Origin: Bacteroidales bacterium
GTDB taxonomy: Bacteria; Bacteroidota; Bacteroidia; Bacteroidales; UBA7960
DNA: 10,729 nucleotides
Assembly: GCA_007132825.1 (NCBI GenBank)
Contig: SLNX01000083.1
Location: forward strand, 1 to 10,729
Direction: 5' to 3'
Shown piece by piece: positions 6,144 to 10,729 of the stretch. Each line of letters starts with the position of its first letter. Position 1 is the stretch's first letter. The translations under genes were made by a program, and so were the position numbers. The notes below the pieces were generated by a model. The model saw only the letters and a program-made list of their open reading frames with translations. It made no database searches and had not been told where the DNA came from.

Positions 6144-7223
6144 ATGACCGATAAACTATTGAAGCATATTGAGCCGGGTGTTGTATCAGGTGATGACCTT
6201 AAGGAACTTTACCGGATTGCAAAAGAGCACCAATTTGCACTTCCTGCGGTAAATGTGGTTGGTACAAACTCCATCAACGCAGTTCTTGAAACAGCCAGGG
6301 ATGCAAACTCCCCGGTTATTATTCAATTTTCAAATGGAGGCGCCCATTTTTATGCCGGCAAATCCCTCTCCAATGAAGACCAGCGTGCGGCAATTGCAGG
6401 CGCCGTCTCAGGCGCCCATCATGTGCATATGATGGCAAAAGCATACGGGGTGCGTGTTGTGATGCATACTGACCACGCAGCAAAAAAGCTTCTGCCATGG
6501 ATTGACGGACTTCTGGTTGCGAATGAAGCCCATTTTGAGAAAACGGGTAAGCCATTGTTCAGCTCCCACATGCTTGATCTTTCCGAGGAAACCCTTGAAG
6601 ATAACATCAGCATCAGCCGCAGCTATCTGGAGCGCATGGACAAAATGGGAATTGGGCTTGAGGTGGAGTTGGGTGTTACCGGGGGAGAAGAGGATGGTGT
6701 TGACAACACGGGAATCGACAGCTCAAAACTCTACACCCAACCGGAAGAGGTGGCCGACATGTATAAGAGCCTTTCTGAAGTTTCGGAAAATTTCACGATT
6801 GCAGCAGCCTTTGGAAATGTACACGGCGTATACAAACCCGGCAATGTGCGGCTTGAGCCCGTCATTCTGAAAAACTCCCAGGACCATATCCGGAAGCTCT
6901 TTGGAACCGGCGCCAACCCGGTCAGCTTTGTCTTTCACGGGGGAAGCGGATCAAGCCGTGAAGAGATCCGTGAAGCAATATCTTATGGCGCCATAAAGAT
7001 GAATATCGATACCGACACACAATGGGCTTACTGGAATGGTGTCCGGAATTTTTACCTGAAAAACGAGGGCTATTTGCAAGACCAGATCGGTAATCCGGAC
7101 GGGGATGACAAGCCGAATAAGAAATATTATGATCCAAGGACCTGGTTAAGGAAAGGCGAAGAAAGCATGCGCAACAGGTTAATGCAAGCTTTTGAAGATC
7201 TTAACGCAATTGATAAGAACTAG
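6144..7223 (+). CDS. fba: Class II fructose-bisphosphate aldolase (class IIA, E. coli FbaA type)
   Basis: The 359-residue product is the zinc-dependent aldolase that interconverts fructose 1,6-bisphosphate with dihydroxyacetone phosphate and glyceraldehyde 3-phosphate in cytoplasmic glycolysis and gluconeogenesis. Its length equals that of the E. coli/yeast class IIA enzymes. Active-site residues are present: Asp110 (proton donor) and His111 in HTDH, Glu175 in EVELGVTGGEEDGVD, His227 in GNVHGVYKPGN and His265 in FHGGSGSS. His111, His227 and His265 are the expected zinc ligands. The NIDTDTQ segment near 330 is the phosphate-binding loop region, and the long C-terminal part with KKYYDPRTWLRKGE is typical of class IIA rather than IIB. 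The start lies in an A-rich leader without a Shine-Dalgarno sequence. The gene stands alone, divergent from the glycosyltransferase gene and convergent with the SPOR gene, with a 4-base stop overlap. Confidence 0.98.
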   Translation: MTDKLLKHIEPGVVSGDDLKELYRIAKEHQFALPAVNVVGTNSINAVLETARDANSPVIIQFSNGGAHFYAGKSLSNEDQRAAIAGAVSGAHHVHMMAKAYGVRVVMHTDHAAKKLLPWIDGLLVANEAHFEKTGKPLFSSHMLDLSEETLEDNISISRSYLERMDKMGIGLEVELGVTGGEEDGVDNTGIDSSKLYTQPEEVADMYKSLSEVSENFTIAAAFGNVHGVYKPGNVRLEPVILKNSQDHIRKLFGTGANPVSFVFHGGSGSSREEIREAISYGAIKMNIDTDTQWAYWNGVRNFYLKNEGYLQDQIGNPDGDDKPNKKYYDPRTWLRKGEESMRNRLMQAFEDLNAIDKN

Positions 7224-7786
7224 TCCATTTCCGGGTAGTTGATCCTGTCAACGACAATATAGGCTGCCGGATAGTTTCTCCTGATTTTCTCAAGAAATCG
7301 ACGTGCATCAAGCCGGGTGCGGAAATCGCCAGCGCGGAGTTTGAAGTAGGGTTCCTCATAAATAATGTATGACCTTTGTTCAGGATACAGCTCTTCAAAC
7401 CCTGCCTGTTCGTGCTGTGTGTTCAGTCGCGCACGGTTGCCACTGTCCATGTAAAGATGCACTCTGTATCCCGGTATCCCTCTCTGATCAGCCATCGCAT
7501 TACGATGCAGATGAAGCAGGTGCTCAATTTTATGATTTTGTTTCACATAATCCCATTGCAGCGGATGAAGCTCTTCCGGTTCCATCTCAAAAAGGGTGTC
7601 TGCTTCCAGAGAGTCAATCAGCACTGTGTCTGGTGTCAGTAAATCTGGCATATAAATGAGGCCGCTGCTATCCTGATTTTGAGGTGCCTGAGCAATTGCA
7701 GACAAAGAAAGGCTGGCAATGAAAGCCAGCAAGAGTATACTGATCAGGCCTGGTGAAGGCTTTATGTGCATCTGGTATTTTATCAT
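7220..7786 (-). CDS. Secreted SPOR-domain protein
   Basis: The product is 188 residues. A Sec signal sequence spans about residues 1-34, with a long hydrophobic stretch ISILLLAFIASLSLSAIAQA. An acidic linker follows (about 40-75), then a short helix-like stretch. The C-terminal SPOR domain is at about 105-183: GYRVHLYMDSGNRARL, then EEPYFKLRAGDFRTRLDARRFLEKI, then YIVVDRI. SPOR domains bind glycan strands lacking stem peptides and often mark division-site or cell-wall proteins, so a periplasmic peptidoglycan-binding role is inferred; no catalytic domain is visible. The gene follows proS by 16 bases on the same strand and probably shares its transcript. The ATG at 7786 is used here; Met6 is an alternative start that would still keep the signal. 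No Shine-Dalgarno sequence is visible. The stop overlaps that of fba. Confidence 0.85.
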   Translation of the reverse strand: MIKYQMHIKPSPGLISILLLAFIASLSLSAIAQAPQNQDSSGLIYMPDLLTPDTVLIDSLEADTLFEMEPEELHPLQWDYVKQNHKIEHLLHLHRNAMADQRGIPGYRVHLYMDSGNRARLNTQHEQAGFEELYPEQRSYIIYEEPYFKLRAGDFRTRLDARRFLEKIRRNYPAAYIVVDRINYPEMD

Positions 7787-7802
7787 CTGTCAGATTTGCT
7801 GT

Positions 7803-9278
7803 TTAATAGGCCCTGGCAAACACAACGCGGCCTTCTGATGGTTTTCCTGTATAAACACATTTTCCAGGCTCTTTTTTGTCACCCAAAGGGATGCAGCGTA
7901 TGGTGGCTTTCGTCTCATCCTTAATTTTTTGTTCTGTTTCAGCTGTGCCATCCCAATGAGCCAGGATGAACCCCCCCTTGTCGTCAAGGATATGAACAAA
8001 CTCTTCCCAGCTGTCTGCTTTGCGGGTATTCTCTTCTCTGAACGTTAAAGCGCGCTGGAATAGTGTATCCTGGATGTCATCAAGCAGTTCCGGGACCCTT
8101 TGGACAAGCTGATCTGTGGCAACAATATCCTTTTTGAGCAGGTCGCGGCGTGCAATCTCCACGGTGCCATTCTCAACATCTCTCGGACCTATTGCTATTC
8201 GTACCGGCACCCCTTTAAACTCATACTCGTTAAACTTCCAGCCCGGTTTATGGGTGTCCCTGTCGTCGAACTTCACCCTTATCCCCAACCCTTTAAGCAG
8301 TTTTTTTATTTCAGCAGCCTTTTCAAAAACGACCTTGCGTTGATCTTCAGTTTTGTAAATCGGAACGATCACTGTCTGTATGGGTGCCAGCTTCGGTGGC
8401 AATACCAGTCCGTTGTCGTCGGAGTGTGCCATGATCAGAGCACCTACCAAACGGGTTGATACGCCCCAGGAAGTAGCCCATACATGCTCCAGCTTCCCCT
8501 CCTTGCTTGCAAACTTTACATCAAAAGCCTTTGCAAAATTTTGCCCTAAAAAATGCGATGTGCCTGCCTGAAGTGCTTTGCCGTCCTGCATCAATGCTTC
8601 GATGCAAAATGTTTCAAGGGCACCTGCGAACCGTTCATTCTCTGATTTGAGCCCTTTCAGTACCGGAATTGCCATGAAGTTTTCTGCAAAATCGGCATAC
8701 ACATCCAACATCTGATAGGTTTCCTCCAGGGCTTCCTGTTCTGTTGCGTGGGCAGTGTGCCCCTCTTGCCACAGGAACTCTGCAGTGCGCAAGAACATGC
8801 GGGTCCGCATCTCCCAGCGCACCACGTTTGCCCACTGATTAACCAATATAGGAAGGTCGCGATAGGATTGGATCCAGTTTCGATAGGTGTCCCAAATGAT
8901 GGTTTCTGAAGTGGGCCTGATGATCAGCTCCTCTTCAAGTTTGGCATCACCATCCACCACAACGCCTTTACCGTCCGGATCATTTTTTAGCCGATAATGC
9001 GTAACAATGGCACACTCTTTGGCGAATCCCTCTACATGGTCGGCCTCTTTGCTGAAAAATGACTTTGGAATAAATAATGGAAAATATGCATTGGAATGCC
9101 CGGTCTCTTTAAACATATTGTCCAAAGCAGCCTGCATCTTTTCCCAGATGGCATAGCCATAAGGTTTGATCACCATGCAGCCTCTAACTGCTGAGTTTTC
9201 TGCCAGCTCTGCGCGCTGAACAATGTCATTGTACCACTTGGAGTAATTCTCCGCCCTTGTTGAAAAATCTTTGGCCAT
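7803..9278 (-). CDS. proS: Prolyl-tRNA synthetase, archaeal/eukaryotic type (ProS type 3)
   Basis: The product is 491 residues. This cytoplasmic class IIa enzyme charges tRNA-Pro with proline. It lacks the large editing insertion of the ~570-residue E. coli-type enzyme and matches the compact archaeal/eukaryotic-like form found in Bacteroidota, Thermus and some other bacteria. Visible signatures are the proline-binding loop RPTSETIIW at 121-129, motif 2 with RWEMRTR at 154-160 and FLRTAEFLWQEGHTAHA at 162-178, and motif 3 around GVSTRLVGALIMAHSDD. An anticodon-binding domain follows (VIVPIY onwards). The C-terminal extension ends GRVVFARAY, with the terminal Tyr typical of this class. Two Cys in the tail (in IRCIPLG and GKCVYTG) may be remnants of, or part of, the zinc-binding C-terminal domain. 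A TAnnTTTG box lies about 50 bases upstream. The SPOR gene follows it. Confidence 0.97.
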   Translation of the reverse strand: MAKDFSTRAENYSKWYNDIVQRAELAENSAVRGCMVIKPYGYAIWEKMQAALDNMFKETGHSNAYFPLFIPKSFFSKEADHVEGFAKECAIVTHYRLKNDPDGKGVVVDGDAKLEEELIIRPTSETIIWDTYRNWIQSYRDLPILVNQWANVVRWEMRTRMFLRTAEFLWQEGHTAHATEQEALEETYQMLDVYADFAENFMAIPVLKGLKSENERFAGALETFCIEALMQDGKALQAGTSHFLGQNFAKAFDVKFASKEGKLEHVWATSWGVSTRLVGALIMAHSDDNGLVLPPKLAPIQTVIVPIYKTEDQRKVVFEKAAEIKKLLKGLGIRVKFDDRDTHKPGWKFNEYEFKGVPVRIAIGPRDVENGTVEIARRDLLKKDIVATDQLVQRVPELLDDIQDTLFQRALTFREENTRKADSWEEFVHILDDKGGFILAHWDGTAETEQKIKDETKATIRCIPLGDKKEPGKCVYTGKPSEGRVVFARAY

Positions 9279-9328
9279 ATAGCTCTTTGGTATAATATTT
9301 GTGTCTTAACATATAGGAAATGAACGGG

Positions 9329-9336
9329 CAAATTTA
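9329..9336 (-). promoter_or_regulatory. Possible -7 box for proS
   Basis: On the minus strand TAAATTTG matches TAnnTTTG about 50 bases before the proS ATG, giving a leader of roughly 45 bases. No clear -33 element is seen. It lies 22 bases from the oppositely directed box of the lipoprotein gene, so the divergent promoters would nearly abut. Confidence 0.45.
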
Positions 9337-9358
9337 AGAAAAAGTGGGAGATAATGAT

Positions 9359-9366
9359 TAACTTTG
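9359..9366 (+). promoter_or_regulatory. -7 box of the lipoprotein gene promoter
   Basis: TAACTTTG is an exact TAnnTTTG match, identical to the fba box, and lies 35 bases before the start codon. The transcript would begin near 9373, just upstream of the ribosome binding site. Confidence 0.55.
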
Positions 9367-9387
9367 TAAAGACACTTTAAACCAAAC

Positions 9388-9394
9388 AGGGAGG
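9388..9394 (+). promoter_or_regulatory. Strong Shine-Dalgarno sequence of the lipoprotein gene
   Basis: AGGGAGG ends 7 bases before the ATG at 9402. Most genes in this window have no such sequence, so this one stands out and decides between Met1 and Met4 in favour of 9402. Confidence 0.65.
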
Positions 9395-9401
9395 TTTTGT
9401 T

Positions 9402-10729
9402 ATGAAAACGATGCTTAAAATAACCGGAATACTGCTTATGCTTGCTGTTACGGCATGCTCTTCAACATACCGTACCACAGCGGATGACGATATCTATTAT
9501 TCTCCAAATACTGTCAGGGGCGCAACGCAACCAGCTCAGGTAACTGACAGCGGTCAGGTAGTTGATATTGTTGACGAAGCAGAAACATATGACAGGGCAG
9601 CTTCTGATCAGGGAGTTATTTATGAAGAAACAGGCTATGGTCATGAAACCTACAACAGTGAATACTATCAGGATGAGAATGGCAATGTGATCATCCACAA
9701 TTACTATTATGGTGATTATTATGACTTTTCATATGCTTCTCGTATCAGACGCTTTCACAGACCATATGCCAGCTTTGGCTATTATGATCCCTTTTTCACC
9801 AACATGTTCTTTTACACTTACAACCCGATGTATTATGGCGTAAGCATATATATGGGCTATGGAGCAGCACCGTTTTATTATCCCGGTTATTTTATGATGT
9901 CGCCCTGGTATGGCAGCTGGTACTGGCATCCGCATGCAACATGGCATTGGGGATATCATCCTTCCGCTTGGTGGATGTGGCGATTCAGAACCACTTATTG
10001 GGCGGCATACCATCGTGGCTTTTATCATGGATGGCATGCGGGATTTTACAACCCCTATTATCATTATGGCTATATCTACAATAGTCATGATGGAAGTAAT
10101 TACCATTACGGACCCAGAGGATCCATGGGAGGCACGGTTGATCGGTCAACCCATGGTCGCTATACAACTGCCTCTGATAGCCCAACAACCTTTGCCGAAC
10201 GCTTTGAAGCCAGAACCACCGTTAATGATCAGGGCAACAGGGTAATCCTTGCAGAAAATCGAACAGAAGCTCCGGCTTCTTCACAAACAAGCACACGCAG
10301 GGAGTCTGAAAACAACATTGCTGCAGCCAGAACAGAAGGAGCGTCCGGTTTGACCCCATCCGAGCAGGCCAATCAAAGGGTCCGTGACCATGCCAGTGAG
10401 CGAGACCCGGCAGCAGCTGCGCAATATACAACGCCTTCTGCAGCCAGACAAACAGACAGGGCTCAGCCCGAAAGATATTCCCGTCCGCCGCGGGTAAGTC
10501 CACAAAGGGAAACCGAAGGGAGAAGTGCAAACTATACCATGCCACGGACCTATACGACGCCCAGTTATCAGCAGCCAAGTACCCCGCAAAGGACCAGACC
10601 TTCAGGAACTGCAGCACCGGCAAGTCAAACAAGGCCGTCAGGTGATCAGGCCAGACCTGGTCAGCCGACACAAAGGACCAATACACAACCTTCAAGGACA
10701 GAAAGGGGACAACCGAGCTACAGTCCGCC
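9402..10729 (+). CDS. Tyr/Trp/His-rich lipoprotein of unknown function (3' end beyond window)
   Basis: An open frame runs 442 codons from ATG 9402 to the window edge with no stop, so the C-terminus is missing. Residues 1-19 are a lipoprotein signal (MKTMLKITGILLMLAVTAC) with Cys19 as the lipidated residue. Residues 20-99 are polar and acidic (TTADDDIYYSP and similar). Residues about 100-236 are extraordinarily aromatic: by my count 32 Tyr, 12 Phe and 10 Trp plus 11 His in 137 residues. The most family-like element is YASRIRRFHRPY at 111-122. From about 240 the chain becomes a low-complexity, likely disordered Pro/Gln/Thr/Arg/Ser tail (SQTRPSG, PTQRTN, PSRTERGQPS). I recall similar Tyr-rich hypothetical lipoproteins in Bacteroidota but no assigned function. 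The residues after Cys19 do not form an obvious surface-export signal. It is divergent from proS, with its own -7 box and Shine-Dalgarno sequence. An envelope structural or adhesive role is speculation. Confidence 0.85.
   Translation, partial: MKTMLKITGILLMLAVTACSSTYRTTADDDIYYSPNTVRGATQPAQVTDSGQVVDIVDEAETYDRAASDQGVIYEETGYGHETYNSEYYQDENGNVIIHNYYYGDYYDFSYASRIRRFHRPYASFGYYDPFFTNMFFYTYNPMYYGVSIYMGYGAAPFYYPGYFMMSPWYGSWYWHPHATWHWGYHPSAWWMWRFRTTYWAAYHRGFYHGWHAGFYNPYYHYGYIYNSHDGSNYHYGPRGSMGGTVDRSTHGRYTTASDSPTTFAERFEARTTVNDQGNRVILAENRTEAPASSQTSTRRESENNIAAARTEGASGLTPSEQANQRVRDHASERDPAAAAQYTTPSAARQTDRAQPERYSRPPRVSPQRETEGRSANYTMPRTYTTPSYQQPSTPQRTRPSGTAAPASQTRPSGDQARPGQPTQRTNTQPSRTERGQPSYSP

Noticed and set aside
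6502..6870. 122-codon plus-strand open frame within fba
   Set aside because: It is in an alternative frame of the aldolase gene, whose catalytic residues are all intact in the main frame.
10222..10695. 157-codon minus-strand open frame near the right edge
   Set aside because: It is antisense to the lipoprotein tail. The low-complexity Pro/Gln/Thr/Arg codons lack stop complements on the other strand, which explains the long frame.
1..10729. Mobile element, phage or defence island
   Set aside because: No transposase, integrase, flanking inverted repeats, toxin-antitoxin or nuclease genes are visible, and the genes are mostly housekeeping or envelope functions.

Overview
The window looks like a chromosomal segment from a Bacteroidota bacterium, probably of the order Bacteroidales or a close relative. 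Several signs agree. An asparaginyl-tRNA synthetase gene is followed on the same strand by sigma-54 (rpoN). There is a class IIA fructose-bisphosphate aldolase, a short archaeal/eukaryotic-type prolyl-tRNA synthetase, a small SPOR protein and an outer-membrane beta-barrel protein. Intergenic DNA is AT-rich and carries TAnnTTTG-type -7 promoter boxes. Most starts lack a Shine-Dalgarno sequence. I see no tRNA, rRNA, CRISPR array, insertion sequence or phage gene.

Layout, left to right. The 3' end of an unrecognised gene (1-105, +) is followed by a 221-base spacer holding three short tandem-repeat tracts, then a PorT-like outer-membrane beta-barrel protein (327-1043, +). This gene converges tail-to-tail, sharing stop-codon bases, with a leftward cluster transcribed asnS (4625-3216), rpoN (3147-1663), PAP2-like membrane protein (1660-1040). 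A 252-base spacer with a CTTTGCG-type repeat separates asnS from a leftward GT4-like glycosyltransferase (6002-4878, TTG start). That gene is divergent from fba (6144-7223, +). fba in turn converges, again with a 4-base stop overlap, on a leftward proS (9278-7803) and SPOR-domain gene (7786-7220) pair. The last gene, divergent from proS, is a lipoprotein (9402 to beyond the window) with an extremely aromatic central region and a disordered Pro/Gln/Thr/Arg tail.

Most of the content is housekeeping: translation (asnS, proS), glycolysis/gluconeogenesis (fba) and transcription (rpoN). Between these lie envelope genes: the barrel, the PAP2-like protein, the glycosyltransferase, the SPOR protein and the Tyr/Trp/His-rich lipoprotein. 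The items most worth a second look are the aromatic lipoprotein, the PAP2-like protein coupled to rpoN whose catalytic motifs are degenerate, the tandem-repeat leader of the beta-barrel gene, and the CTTTGCG repeat hairpin upstream of asnS. I did not find convincing evidence of a wholly new multi-gene system.
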